From Thermosynechococcus sichuanensis E542 (lineage in GTDB: Bacteria > Cyanobacteriota > Cyanobacteriia > Thermosynechococcales > Thermosynechococcaceae): DNA of 64,000 nucleotides. Each line of letters begins with the position of its first letter. Positions within the stretch are counted from its first letter, which is position 1. The notes beneath the pieces are model-generated. The model had not been told where the DNA came from, searched no databases, and saw only the letters and a list, made by a program, of their open reading frames with translations. The translations under genes and the position numbers were made by a program. The stretch is taken from the NCBI RefSeq assembly GCF_003555505.1, contig NZ_CP032152.1, forward strand, positions 496,001 to 560,000, written 5' to 3'. Shown piece after piece: positions 1 to 8,221 of the stretch.

Positions 1-706
1 GGGTCGGCCATTGGGCAAAGACATGGCAAGCGCGATCGCTCACGGTGACCTGACCATTGACGAGCACCATGATCCAGTCTGCCCAGCCATAGGCAAAATC
101 AAGATCATGGGTGGCAATGACAATCGTGGTTCCTTGATGGTGAATTTTCTCTAAAGAGTGCTGCAATTGCTGCCGCTGCTGATAGTCGAGATAGGTGGTG
201 GGTTCATCCAAGAGTAATAGGGTTGGCGCTAAGGCCATCACCCCAGCCAGTGCTACGCGGCGTTTTTGTCCCAAACTCAGATGATGCAGGGGGCGATCGG
301 CAAGATCCACTAAATCAAAGTCCTGTAGGGTTTGCTGCAAGCGGGCTTCAATTTCAGCCGTGGGTAGGTCTAAGTTGCATAGCCCATAGGAGATGTCCTC
401 CGCCACGGTGCCTGCCACCAGTTGCTGTTCGGGGTCTTGGAAGGCCAAGCCAATGCGTTGCCGCCACTGCCGCAGTTGGTTCGGTTGATGAATCAGTCGT
501 TGCCCCTGCCAGTAAATTTCACCGCGATCGCGCCGATAGAGAGCTGCCGCCAGATAAAACAGCGTTGATTTGCCTGAGCCATTCAGTCCCAAAAGGGCAA
601 CTTTCTGTCCCGCCTCTAGGCTAAAGGAGCAGTTTTGCAGCACAGGGGTCGGGGTATTGGGATAGCGAAAGCCAACCTGATGAAACTCAAGGAGGGGCAC
701 AGACAT
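1..706 (-). CDS. cbiO: Cobalt ECF transporter ATPase CbiO (3' end cut by window edge)
   Basis: ATP-binding subunit of an energy-coupling-factor cobalt importer, acting on the cytoplasmic face of the membrane. About 235 residues are visible. Walker A GLNGSGKST lies near residues 40-48, followed by a Q-loop (LAFQDPEQQ), the ABC signature LSLGQKRR and Walker B LLLLDEPTTYLD. Reading leftward it begins with ATG at 706, one base after the cbiQ stop codon, so it is the last gene of cbiM-cbiN-cbiQ-cbiO and is probably translationally coupled. The C-terminus lies outside the window. Family assignment is firm; cobalt rather than nickel is inferred from the CbiN partner. Confidence 0.93.
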   Translation of the reverse strand, partial: MSVPLLEFHQVGFRYPNTPTPVLQNCSFSLEAGQKVALLGLNGSGKSTLFYLAAALYRRDRGEIYWQGQRLIHQPNQLRQWRQRIGLAFQDPEQQLVAGTVAEDISYGLCNLDLPTAEIEARLQQTLQDFDLVDLADRPLHHLSLGQKRRVALAGVMALAPTLLLLDEPTTYLDYQQRQQLQHSLEKIHHQGTTIVIATHDLDFAYGWADWIMVLVNGQVTVSDRACHVFAQWPT

Positions 707-707
707 T

Positions 708-1496
708 TCAAGCAATTGCATTCAGCAGAATGAGGGCACCGCCACCAATGACGATTTCAAGACCATACCGTTGCGAATAGGCATAGGACTGGGAACGCAA
801 CACTCGAAACTCCCCTTGAAAACCACGACTGAGGAGCGCAAGGTTGGTTTGGTGATAGCGATGCAAAGATTGCTGGAAAAGTTGACCGGCTAAAAGACTC
901 ACACTAAAGAGCCAGCGCGATCGCCGTTGATAGCCGCCCCGTGCCCGCTGTGCCAATTGCAGCGTGAAAGCGGTTTCTAGGAGGGTGAAAATGTAGCGGT
1001 ACATTAACATCAGAATATCGAGGAGGAAATGGGGAACCCGCCAGCGCTCAGCCACGCTCAGCAGGGCTGGAAAGGGGGTTGTCAATAAAATCAACAGTAA
1101 ACAGGTGCTGGCAACCATTGTCCGCAGTCCTACCGCTAAACCTTGGTGCCATTTCTCAGCACTGATAAAAAGCGACCAGCCCATTAGGGAGATATCACTG
1201 AGAACCACTTGCCCCGAAGCCCTTAAAGTTTCCGTCGGGATGAGTTGCACCACTAACCCCGGCAAACTCACGAGCCAAAAGGCAGCAACTGTGGCTAAGA
1301 GGGTGAAATAAACCCGCCACGGAATGCGCGCATAACCGAGAATCCATAGACTCAGCCACAGCCAAAGCAAACTCTGGACCAGGGGGCGAGCAAAAAAGGT
1401 CAATAACAGGCTGGCGATCGCGAAAATCAGCTTTTGTTCGGGGTGCAGATGCCGCAGACCATTGGTGTAGGCATAGGTATCGAGGTGATGGTGCAT
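708..1496 (-). CDS. cbiQ: Cobalt ECF transporter transmembrane subunit CbiQ
   Basis: Integral membrane coupling (T) subunit that joins the CbiM substrate-binding protein to the CbiO ATPase. The 262-residue protein has several hydrophobic helices and, in the C-terminal half, the conserved ARGG-type coupling motif (QRARGGYQRRS) that contacts the ATPase. ATG at 1496 (MHHHLDTYAYTNG) is preferred over an in-frame start at 1643, because the longer version would run through cbiN and lacks family similarity there. It follows cbiN by 7 bases and is followed by cbiO after one base. Confidence 0.92.
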   Translation of the reverse strand: MHHHLDTYAYTNGLRHLHPEQKLIFAIASLLLTFFARPLVQSLLWLWLSLWILGYARIPWRVYFTLLATVAAFWLVSLPGLVVQLIPTETLRASGQVVLSDISLMGWSLFISAEKWHQGLAVGLRTMVASTCLLLILLTTPFPALLSVAERWRVPHFLLDILMLMYRYIFTLLETAFTLQLAQRARGGYQRRSRWLFSVSLLAGQLFQQSLHRYHQTNLALLSRGFQGEFRVLRSQSYAYSQRYGLEIVIGGGALILLNAIA

Positions 1497-1503
1497 TGAC
1501 CGC

Positions 1504-1803
1504 TTAGGACTGTTGCGATTTTGAGGCGGCTTTTTGGCGATGGCGTTCGCGGTACTGTCCCAAAATAAACCCCATGACCCCTGCCCCCAAGGCTGCCTGA
1601 AGGGCAAAAAGCAGTGACTCCACTTCCCCACTCGGTGGCTCAAAGACCGGTTCTACCCAAGGTTCGTAGTTTGGCGAGACCTCACGAACTAAAGCTTGGG
1701 CTTTGGCATCAGCACCTTCAAAGTCACCCTTGACCAGCAGTAGGGGAAGTGTACTTAGGAGAATTGCACCGCCCAATAGGAACGCCACTGTTTTTTTATT
1801 CAT
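1504..1803 (-). CDS. cbiN: Cobalt transporter accessory subunit CbiN
   Basis: Small 99-residue membrane protein that stimulates metal loading of CbiM in cobalt-type ECF transporters. It has two hydrophobic segments, one at the N-terminus (about residues 7-25) and one near residue 65-83 ([14 protein letters not shown]), with a short soluble loop between them, which is the CbiN topology. Its start overlaps the cbiM stop by 8 bases. CbiN is typical of cobalt systems; nickel versions usually use NikN or NikL, so its presence favours Co2+ as substrate. Confidence 0.88.
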   Translation of the reverse strand: MNKKTVAFLLGGAILLSTLPLLLVKGDFEGADAKAQALVREVSPNYEPWVEPVFEPPSGEVESLLFALQAALGAGVMGFILGQYRERHRQKAASKSQQS

Positions 1804-2578
1804 TCGATTCCGCTCCGGACAAGAGTTTTAGGGTTTGTAATTCTGCTGTGCAGTAGGTGGTCAACCAGTTCCACACCAACACCGTGAGTAACCCTTCACT
1901 GATGGCGAGGGGAATCTGCGTCACGGCAAAGAGCGCCGCAAATTTGGCAAAAGCCGTCGCTACCCCACCCAGACTATCGGGAAAGGCCAATGCCAATTGT
2001 AAAGAGGTGACAGCGTAGGTAGCCAAGTTACTGACTAGGGCAGCACCAAACATCGCGATCGCTGGCTTCGCTGTAGCACGGGACACTCCCCAATAGGTGA
2101 GCCAAGCCAACCAAGGTCCTACCACTGCCATTGAAAAGCCATTGGCTCCTAGGGTGGTCAAGCCGCCATGGGCAAGGAGCAGGGCTTGAAAGAGCAGCAC
2201 CAATGTCCCCAAGACGGCCATTAGGGGTGGCCGAAAGAGCACTGCCCCCAAGGCAATCCCCATCGGATGCGAACAACTACCGGTGACAGAGGGAATCTTC
2301 AAAGAGGAGAGCACAAAGGCGTAGGCACCGGCTAGGGCAATCAGCAGGGTTGACTCCGGTTGCTGTTTGATCTGTTGGCGCAGTGCCCATAGTCCCCATG
2401 CCAAAAAAGGGAGGAATACCAGCCACCAGCCCACCGCCCAGCTAAGGGGCAAAAACCCCTCGCTAATGTGCATTGCCAAGGCGGGGTTAGGACTCGCCAC
2501 CACCAGATATGCCGTCAGAAGGGCGATCGCCCCAAGGGAGCCATATCGCTTCGCTGGGCTACGCTTGATCATTCCCAC
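1796..2578 (-). CDS. cbiM: Cobalt transporter substrate-specificity subunit CbiM
   Basis: S component that binds the metal ion in the membrane. A hydrophobic leader (residues about 12-35, ending NPALA) precedes MHISEGFLP. In characterised CbiM/NikM proteins the processed N-terminus Met-His supplies metal ligands, so cleavage just before MHIS is predicted here. About seven membrane helices follow, with the conserved [12 protein letters not shown] segment. The start drawn is GTG at 2578; ATG at 2572 is an alternative. First gene of the cbiMNQO operon. The 231-base upstream gap has no convincing B12 box, so control by a cobalamin riboswitch is not supported. Confidence 0.92.
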   Translation of the reverse strand: MGMIKRSPAKRYGSLGAIALLTAYLVVASPNPALAMHISEGFLPLSWAVGWWLVFLPFLAWGLWALRQQIKQQPESTLLIALAGAYAFVLSSLKIPSVTGSCSHPMGIALGAVLFRPPLMAVLGTLVLLFQALLLAHGGLTTLGANGFSMAVVGPWLAWLTYWGVSRATAKPAIAMFGAALVSNLATYAVTSLQLALAFPDSLGGVATAFAKFAALFAVTQIPLAISEGLLTVLVWNWLTTYCTAELQTLKLLSGAESNE

Positions 2579-2809
2579 GTTACCTAAACCTAAGTGCGCC
2601 TATTCTAGTGCGCAACGGGTGACTTGCCTATGCCCAGTGGGGGCTAGAACAGATGTTAGAAACAGCCATCTGCGCTCAAGAATTCATTGGTGGCAAGCGT
2701 TTCAGGCTGCAATTTGCATAAATCTTGATGTAGTCGGTATAACAGGATGAAGGTAAATGTCATTATTGAATCGTAAGTACCGTTACTATGTTCCCAAGGG
2801 GGGGGTGTC

Positions 2810-3115
2810 ATGAGTGAATTGACTGCCTTTGGTCATTCTTTGAGTAGTGGCTATGAAGTGGTGGTGATCAAGCCGCAGTCGTTGAGTGATACGACCCTGA
2901 TCGTTCAGGCGCTGCGGGCTGACAAGGCAGTGATTCTTAACCTAGAGCACCTCGATGTCACTGAGGCACAGCGCATTTCTGATTTTGCCGCTGGCAGTAC
3001 CTATGCCATCAATGGCCATCAATCCCGCCTTGGGGATGGCGTGTTTCTCTTTACCCCCAGCATCATCAATATCCAAGAAGCGACGGCAACCCCCACACCA
3101 GCCGGATTGATCTAG
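2810..3115 (+). CDS. Minimal SepF-like (DUF552) protein
   Basis: 101-residue protein made almost entirely of the SepF/YlmF fold (VVVIKPQSLSDTTLIVQALR, then DGVFLFTPSIINI). SepF crosslinks FtsZ filaments and tethers them to the membrane. Usual cyanobacterial SepF (Cdv2) is close to 200 residues, with an N-terminal amphipathic membrane-binding helix and a linker. Both are absent here: an in-frame TAA at 2774 rules out a longer form. ATG 2810 follows a run of eight G (2798-2805) that may serve as the ribosome-binding site. It may be a short paralog with a different role. Downstream gene 3123 is 7 bases away. Confidence 0.75.
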   Translation: MSELTAFGHSLSSGYEVVVIKPQSLSDTTLIVQALRADKAVILNLEHLDVTEAQRISDFAAGSTYAINGHQSRLGDGVFLFTPSIINIQEATATPTPAGLI

Positions 3116-3122
3116 ACTGCTG

Positions 3123-3509
3123 ATGAACCCTGCGGACTTGCTCACTGTGAGTGAGTGTCAAGAGATTGATCAATTGCTCCTGCCAGCAGCCGATCGCTTT
3201 GCGATTCGAGTGGCAGTGTATGCCCAGCGCTATCTGCGAGTCAAGACTGAGGTGACCCCCCTCGAAGACCTGACGGAAGCCCAAGTCTATGAACTGGTGG
3301 CCGCAGATCCGCAGTTGCAAGCAGAGGAGCAACGCCAAGGGGGATTCATGACGTGGTATGGCCAAATTCTCATCAGTGCCCTCAAGCAACTGCGGCAGAT
3401 TGCTGAACGGGAGGGGGTGCCCATTGCTGAGCTAACGATTCCCCAGATTAGTCGCTGGTTTGAGCAGCAGTGTCAGGCACGCTTGCAATCCTCCCCGCCG
3501 TCACCCTAA
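3123..3509 (+). CDS. Conserved cyanobacterial protein, unknown function
   Basis: 128 residues, soluble, predicted mostly helical, with no signal peptide or membrane segment. I recognise no catalytic motif. It starts ATG 7 bases after the SepF-like stop, so the two are probably cotranscribed. Its last 62 bases overlap the 3' end of recF on the other strand. Codon use resembles the neighbours, supporting a real gene. Confidence 0.7.
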   Translation: MNPADLLTVSECQEIDQLLLPAADRFAIRVAVYAQRYLRVKTEVTPLEDLTEAQVYELVAADPQLQAEEQRQGGFMTWYGQILISALKQLRQIAEREGVPIAELTIPQISRWFEQQCQARLQSSPPSP

Positions 3510-4587
3510 GAATTTGGGCTTGTTGCCGCCACGGGGTGGCAAAGGGGGCAAGGTGGGTGGTGGTAATCAGGGTTTGGTAGCGATCGCCCATCACTTCTAG
3601 CAAAATCCCCTGTCGCTGCAAATCCAGTTCGGCAAGGACATCATCCAAGAGCAAGAGGGGGGTATCACCAACAACATTTTCCAGTAGCTGGAGTTCGGCC
3701 AGTTTCAGGGCTAAGACAAGGGTACGCTGCTGACCTTGGGAGGCAAATTGGCGGGCACTTTGCTCATTGAGGCAAAAGCCAACATCGTCACGGTGTGGTC
3801 CTACCAGACTGGTTTTTTGCAGCAGTTCAATGGCGCGGCGAGCCGCTAAGGCTTCTGTAAAAGCAGCAACAATGGCTTCAGAGGTGCCATCCCCAAGGGG
3901 CACGTGGCTTTCATAAGTTACGGTTAGGGTCTCGCGATCGCCACTCAAAACGCGATGCCAACACTCTGCCAAGGGCGCCAAGCGTTCAATGAGGCGCTGT
4001 CGGCGGCGGATAATGCGGGTACCGTTGATCACCAACTGCTGGTTCCATGCTTGCCAGAGGGCTTCATCCCAGCCTTGACTCCCTGCCTGTTTCAGAAGAG
4101 CATTCCGTTGGCGCAGGGCTTTCTGGTAGGTTTGCAGCAGTTGGCTATAGAGGGGTTCCAACTGCACCAACATCCGATCCAACCAATCGCGGCGAATGGC
4201 CGGTGTGCCCCGCACTAGTTCCAAATCCAAGCAGGAAAATTCCACGGCATTGAGCTGACCGAGAAATTCGACAGTGCGCTTGACAGTACAACCATTAACG
4301 CGGAGAACACGGCCTGCAAGGGGGCGCAAACTCACCGCCAAATCAAGGGGAACCCCTTGGCGCTCAAGGGTGGCTTCAATGTGGGCGCTGTCTTGTCCCT
4401 GCTGAATGAGATCGCGATCGCGATGGGTACGATGGGATTGCAAGGTGGCCAGCCACTCCACCGCCTCCAGCAAATTCGACTTGCCCTGGGCATTGTCCCC
4501 AACGATGATGGTTTTCGGCGCAGCAAACGTCACCCATTGCTCGCTGTAGTTGCGAAAGTGGTGCAGATGCAGTGATTTGAGAAACAC
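3448..4587 (-). CDS. recF: DNA replication and repair protein RecF
   Basis: 379-residue SMC-like ATPase that binds gapped DNA and helps load RecA through RecOR. It opens MFLKSLHLHHFRNY, a typical RecF start. Walker A (GDNAQGKSN) is near residue 31, and a C-terminal signature region with Walker B (LLLLDDVLAELD) follows. Start is GTG at 4587, placed immediately after the stop of the upstream DUF427 gene with zero spacing, which suggests coupled translation. The 3' end overlaps the convergent gene at 3123-3509 by 62 bases. Confidence 0.95.
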   Translation of the reverse strand: MFLKSLHLHHFRNYSEQWVTFAAPKTIIVGDNAQGKSNLLEAVEWLATLQSHRTHRDRDLIQQGQDSAHIEATLERQGVPLDLAVSLRPLAGRVLRVNGCTVKRTVEFLGQLNAVEFSCLDLELVRGTPAIRRDWLDRMLVQLEPLYSQLLQTYQKALRQRNALLKQAGSQGWDEALWQAWNQQLVINGTRIIRRRQRLIERLAPLAECWHRVLSGDRETLTVTYESHVPLGDGTSEAIVAAFTEALAARRAIELLQKTSLVGPHRDDVGFCLNEQSARQFASQGQQRTLVLALKLAELQLLENVVGDTPLLLLDDVLAELDLQRQGILLEVMGDRYQTLITTTHLAPFATPWRQQAQILRVTAGRIASVPDTAAQTSD

Positions 4588-5076
4588 TTACCAGCCCCAA
4601 GTCCCCGCTGCCCCCTTGAATGGGCCGACAATGTCCGGGGTGATCCAGCCGCCATAGAAGCCCCCCGCTTGCGGAATCACCACCACCCCATCTACGGTGC
4701 ATTCATCCATTGGCCCCGCATAGAAGGCAATGTAGTTGCGAATTGGCGCAAAAGCAGGGGTGGGTTGGGGATAGTACCATGCGGCATTATTGGCTTGGCG
4801 ATCGCCCACCTTGACGTGGTAGTAGGCGCCGTGTCCCTTCCATTCGCAAAAGGTCTGCCGCGGCGAGGGCACCAGATATTGAGATTGCACATCCTCAGGT
4901 GGAAAGTAATAGACGGGGGGATGACTGGTTTCAAGCACGCGCTGTCCCCGCTGGGTGTCGGCAATCACCACACCATTAAAGACCACCCGCAGGTGTTTTG
5001 CCGTGGGTTCTACGCGGGGCGGACGGGGATAGTCCCAAACCGATTCTTGGCCAGGGGCAGGGGGAATCCGTTGCAT
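4588..5076 (-). CDS. DUF427 domain protein
   Basis: 162-residue soluble protein with the DUF427 fold. Characteristic segments include NGVVIADTQRGQRVLETSHPP and CEWKGHGAYYHV near the middle, then FYAGPMD near the C-terminus. Function is unknown in the family. Its TAA stop is directly followed by the recF GTG start, so the two probably form an operon. No relationship to RecF function can be inferred from sequence alone. Confidence 0.85.
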   Translation of the reverse strand: MQRIPPAPGQESVWDYPRPPRVEPTAKHLRVVFNGVVIADTQRGQRVLETSHPPVYYFPPEDVQSQYLVPSPRQTFCEWKGHGAYYHVKVGDRQANNAAWYYPQPTPAFAPIRNYIAFYAGPMDECTVDGVVVIPQAGGFYGGWITPDIVGPFKGAAGTWGW

Positions 5077-5132
5077 CGGGTTTCAGTTCCTCAACACTCT
5101 TCTTTGACCGTAACAGCTATAACAGCTATGGC

Positions 5133-5786
5133 TCAAGCTTGGGAACTGGGTTGTCGCTCCACCAAGCCCTGTTCAATTGCCAGTCGCACCAATTCAGCTC
5201 GATTGTGAACGGCTGTTTTTTGAAAGAGGCTACTGACGTGCTTTTCAATCGTTCGGGCACTCAAGTGCAGGCGATCGCCAATCTGGGCATTGGAGAGTCC
5301 CGCCACCAGCAAGGCTAAAACGTCCTTTTCCCGCTGTGTCAGGTCAATGGCAATCCGCTGGGTTTTTGGCGGCGAGAAGGGCTGCTGTCGCTGCTGCCAC
5401 TCCATTTGTACCAGTTGCGCCCGATCAAGCAGGTTGCGCACCACCGCTGCCAATTCATTCAAATCAAAGGGCTTGGCGAGATAAACATCGCCGCCGGTGC
5501 GATAGGCGCGAATCCGCTCCTCCAGTTCTGTGCGTGCCGTGAGGTAAATCACGGGCAGGAGGCGTAAGGAGGGATGCTGGCGCACTTGCCGCACCAACTC
5601 ATAGCCATTCATATTGGGCATGGCAATATCCGTAATCAGCAGGTGAGGCTGATAGCGATGGATCATTTCGAGGGCTTGGGCACCATCGCCCGCCGTGACG
5701 CAACAGTACCCTTCGGATTCCAAAAAGCGGCTCACCGAAAGGCGAATGCCGGGATCATCGTCGGCAATAAGTACTGTGAGGGACAT
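5133..5786 (-). CDS. NarL/LuxR-type response regulator (Rre1/Ycf29-like)
   Basis: 217-residue two-domain transcription factor. The N-terminal receiver has the acidic pocket (IADDDPG), the phosphoacceptor Asp in LLITDIAMPNMNGYE and the conserved Lys in YLAKPFD. The C-terminal LuxR-type helix-turn-helix (residues about 145-205) contains LSNAQIGDRLHLSARTIEKH. The pattern resembles cyanobacterial Rre1, whose plastid counterpart is Ycf29; this subfamily call is from memory and less certain than the domain call. The gene lies 6 bases downstream of the M20 hydrolase on the same strand. No sensor kinase is adjacent, as is common for cyanobacterial regulators. Confidence 0.88.
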   Translation of the reverse strand: MSLTVLIADDDPGIRLSVSRFLESEGYCCVTAGDGAQALEMIHRYQPHLLITDIAMPNMNGYELVRQVRQHPSLRLLPVIYLTARTELEERIRAYRTGGDVYLAKPFDLNELAAVVRNLLDRAQLVQMEWQQRQQPFSPPKTQRIAIDLTQREKDVLALLVAGLSNAQIGDRLHLSARTIEKHVSSLFQKTAVHNRAELVRLAIEQGLVERQPSSQA

Positions 5787-5792
5787 AGGGAA

Positions 5793-7001
5793 TTAGGTCT
5801 CCACTAGACCACAGTATTTCTCCACACAGCGGACAAACAATTCAACCCCAATACTTAAAACGGTTTCGTCAAAGTCAAAGCGGGGATGGTGGTGGGGAAA
5901 ATCTAACCCCAGTGTGCCATTAGCTGACCCCAAAAAGAAGTAACAGCCCGGAACAGCATTGAGAAAGAAGGACATATCTTCGGCTGCCATGGTTTGGCAA
6001 TGGGGGGTGACGCCGGCGGGTACCTCCACTACCGATTCGGCAACTGTTCGCACCAACTCCGCCATCTTGGCATCGTTAATGGTCGGCGGGTACATGCGCT
6101 GATAGTCAAAGCGGTAAGTGGCACCATGACTCTGGCAGATACCCGCAATCACCTGCTCAATCCGCTGGGGTAGCCAGTCGCCCAGCTCGGGCTTGAAGTA
6201 GCGAACTGTGCCCTTAAATGTGGCGCGATCGGCAATCACATTCTTGGCGGTGCCCGCATGTACTGCCCCCACGGAGATTACTGCGGTTTCGAGGGGATCC
6301 ACGTTGCGGGAAACGATGGTGTGCAAGGCGGTAATAATCTGCGCAACAACGAGAACTGTATCCACCGTAAACTGGGGTAAAGCTGCGTGTCCCCCCTTAC
6401 CGTGGACTTCACACTCAAAAAATTCCGCTGCCGCCATCAACGGCCCACTCCGCACGCCCACCGTACCCACGGGCAGAAAATTCCAGAGGTGTAGGCCAAT
6501 AATGCCATCCACTTTGGGGGCATCGAGCACCCCCGCTTCAATCATGGGCTTAGCCCCACCGGGGCCTTCTTCTGCTGGTTGAAAGATGATTTTGACCGTA
6601 CCAGCAAAATCGCGGTGCTGAGCAAGGTATTTCGCCGTACCAAGGGCGATCGCTGTGTGACCGTCGTGCCCGCAGGCGTGCATTTTCCCCTCATGGAGAG
6701 AGCGGTAGGGCGTATCGTTTTCCTCCTGCACCGGCAAGGCATCCATATCGGCGCGAATCGCCAGCACTGGCCCCGGTCGCGTGCCCGGAATCAACGCCAC
6801 AATTCCGGTTTCCGCAATGCCTGTGCGATGCTGAATGCCCCATTGCCGCAGTTTTTCACTGACAAAGGCCGCCGTCAGGTGCTCCTGAAAGCCCAATTCC
6901 GGACGCTGATGCAAATAGCGCCGCCACTGCACAAGTTCGGGCTGGAGGGCAGCGACCTCTGGACGCAGTTTGCAGCTCAGTTGGGGGAGATGAAAGGCCA
7001 T
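5793..7001 (-). CDS. M20 family metallo-amidohydrolase (hippurate/IAA-amino acid hydrolase type)
   Basis: 402-residue predicted zinc hydrolase that would cleave N-acyl amino acids or similar amides in the cytoplasm. Metal-site motifs of the M20D group are visible: RADMDALPVQE, MHACGHDGHTA, FQPAEEGPGGAKPM and the dimerisation-domain start HGKGGHAALP. C-terminal H-PRFDFDE completes the fold. The true substrate cannot be told from sequence. It is the upstream gene of a pair with the response regulator. Confidence 0.9.
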   Translation of the reverse strand: MAFHLPQLSCKLRPEVAALQPELVQWRRYLHQRPELGFQEHLTAAFVSEKLRQWGIQHRTGIAETGIVALIPGTRPGPVLAIRADMDALPVQEENDTPYRSLHEGKMHACGHDGHTAIALGTAKYLAQHRDFAGTVKIIFQPAEEGPGGAKPMIEAGVLDAPKVDGIIGLHLWNFLPVGTVGVRSGPLMAAAEFFECEVHGKGGHAALPQFTVDTVLVVAQIITALHTIVSRNVDPLETAVISVGAVHAGTAKNVIADRATFKGTVRYFKPELGDWLPQRIEQVIAGICQSHGATYRFDYQRMYPPTINDAKMAELVRTVAESVVEVPAGVTPHCQTMAAEDMSFFLNAVPGCYFFLGSANGTLGLDFPHHHPRFDFDETVLSIGVELFVRCVEKYCGLVET

Positions 7002-7074
7002 TGAGGCAATGATGCGATGGCATTAGGGACTGACTTCTAGGATAAACGATGTCCCTGGCCAAAGGCTTCCCCTG

Positions 7075-7109
7075 CATTCACTTGTTCGACTGAGAAAGGC
7101 TCCTAAGCA
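7075..7109. repeat. Degenerate CRISPR repeat abutting the array with no spacer
   Basis: The segment TTCGACTGAGAAAGGCTCC (7085-7103) matches the core of the array repeat (TTCGGCTGGGAAAGGTTCC) at most positions. It ends directly against the first intact repeat at 7110. The match continues weakly upstream (CATTCA for CATTTA) with a four-base insertion. Decayed repeats are normally at the leader-distal end, so this marks the left side as the old end of the array. Confidence 0.6.
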
Positions 7110-8221
7110 GTTTCCATTTATTCGGCTGGGAAAGGTTCCCAGCACATTGAAGGTGAGGATATCGCTCCTGCACTTCAGCGTTTCCATTTATTCGGCTGGG
7201 AAAGGCTCCCAGCACTTGCATGGGTTAGTTCTTCTACCAAGTCAAGGGCAGTTTCCATTTATTCGGCTGGGAAAGGCTCCCAGCACTTGGCTTGATGGGA
7301 AGAGTCGAGCAAATGACGGGAGTTTCCATTTATTCGGCTGGGAAAGGCTCCCAGCACATTCTGAAGGACAGGTAACATCTGTACGTCCAATATCGTTTCC
7401 ATTTATTCGGCTGGGAAAGGCTCCCAGCACATGGCACCTTCGTGCACAAGCTTTCGACAGCTTGTGTTTCCATTTATTCGGCTGGGAAAGGTTCCCAGCA
7501 CGCTTCCCTTCTTGAATCCCTAGAAGTTCAAGTACTGCGGTTTCCATTTATTCGGCTGGGAAAGGTTCCCAGCACACACCCTATTGAATTTGTAGAAAAC
7601 GTATGGCTGGAGTTTCCATTTATTCGGCTGGGAAAGGTTCCCAGCACTTGCAAATGCGCAACCTTGATCAATTTAAGGCCAGGTTTCCATTTATTCGGCT
7701 GGGAAAGGTTCCCAGCACTAAATTATCACGTAATCAGTCTTTTGGCCGAAGTGGTTTCCATTTATTCGGCTGGGAAAGGTTCCCAGCACAAGAAACAAAC
7801 CGCATTTTGGTTGACATTCGTGTTAACGTTTCCATTTATTCGGCTGGGAAAGGTTCCCAGCACTATTTCAACCAGACTTAGTGAATGTCTCTGCATTAGA
7901 GTTTCCATTTATTCGGCTGGGAAAGGTTCCCAGCACCAGAAAATCTCCGTCTTGCCTGCCCCTGTGGGAGTTTCCATTTATTCGGCTGGGAAAGGTTCCC
8001 AGCACGGGAAACCGTTTGTAATCAAGCTTGGACGGGAAGTGTTTCCATTTATTCGGCTGGGAAAGGTTCCCAGCACTCGGTGGCTACGCCGGCCGATTTG
8101 CCCACTGGGGGTTTCCATTTATTCGGCTGGGAAAGGTTCCCAGCACTCGCGGATTTTTTGATTTATACTTAAAATGTAATCAGTCGTTTCCATTTATTCG
8201 GCTGGGAAAGGTTCCCAGCAC
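7110..8221 (-). CRISPR. CRISPR array: 16 repeats of 36 bp, 15 spacers
   Basis: Repeats start at 7110, 7180, 7251, 7322, 7395, 7466, 7540, 7612, 7683, 7754, 7828, 7901, 7970, 8041, 8111 and 8186; spacers are 33-39 bp. On the plus strand the repeat begins GTTTCCATTTATTCG and then has a perfect stem GCTGGGAA, loop AGG, stem TTCCCAGC. Repeats 2-5 carry a T to C change in the second arm (GGCTCCC). I infer transcription from the minus strand: there the repeat ends ATGGAAAC, close to the common 8-base crRNA tag ATTGAAAC, the A-rich leader-like DNA is on the right, and the degenerate repeat is on the left. No cas gene is in the window, so type cannot be fixed; the strong hairpin fits Cas6-processed type I or III systems. 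Confidence 0.97.

Noticed and set aside
2798-2805. Run of eight G as a phase-variation switch for the SepF-like gene
   Set aside because: The run is upstream of the start codon, so slippage would not alter the frame; it more likely acts as ribosome-binding site.
2579-2809. Cobalamin riboswitch upstream of cbiM
   Set aside because: A cobalt importer makes it attractive, but the B12 box and its conserved neighbours are not visible on either strand.
4669-5208. 179-codon open frame on the plus strand
   Set aside because: It is antisense to the DUF427 gene and has no family similarity.
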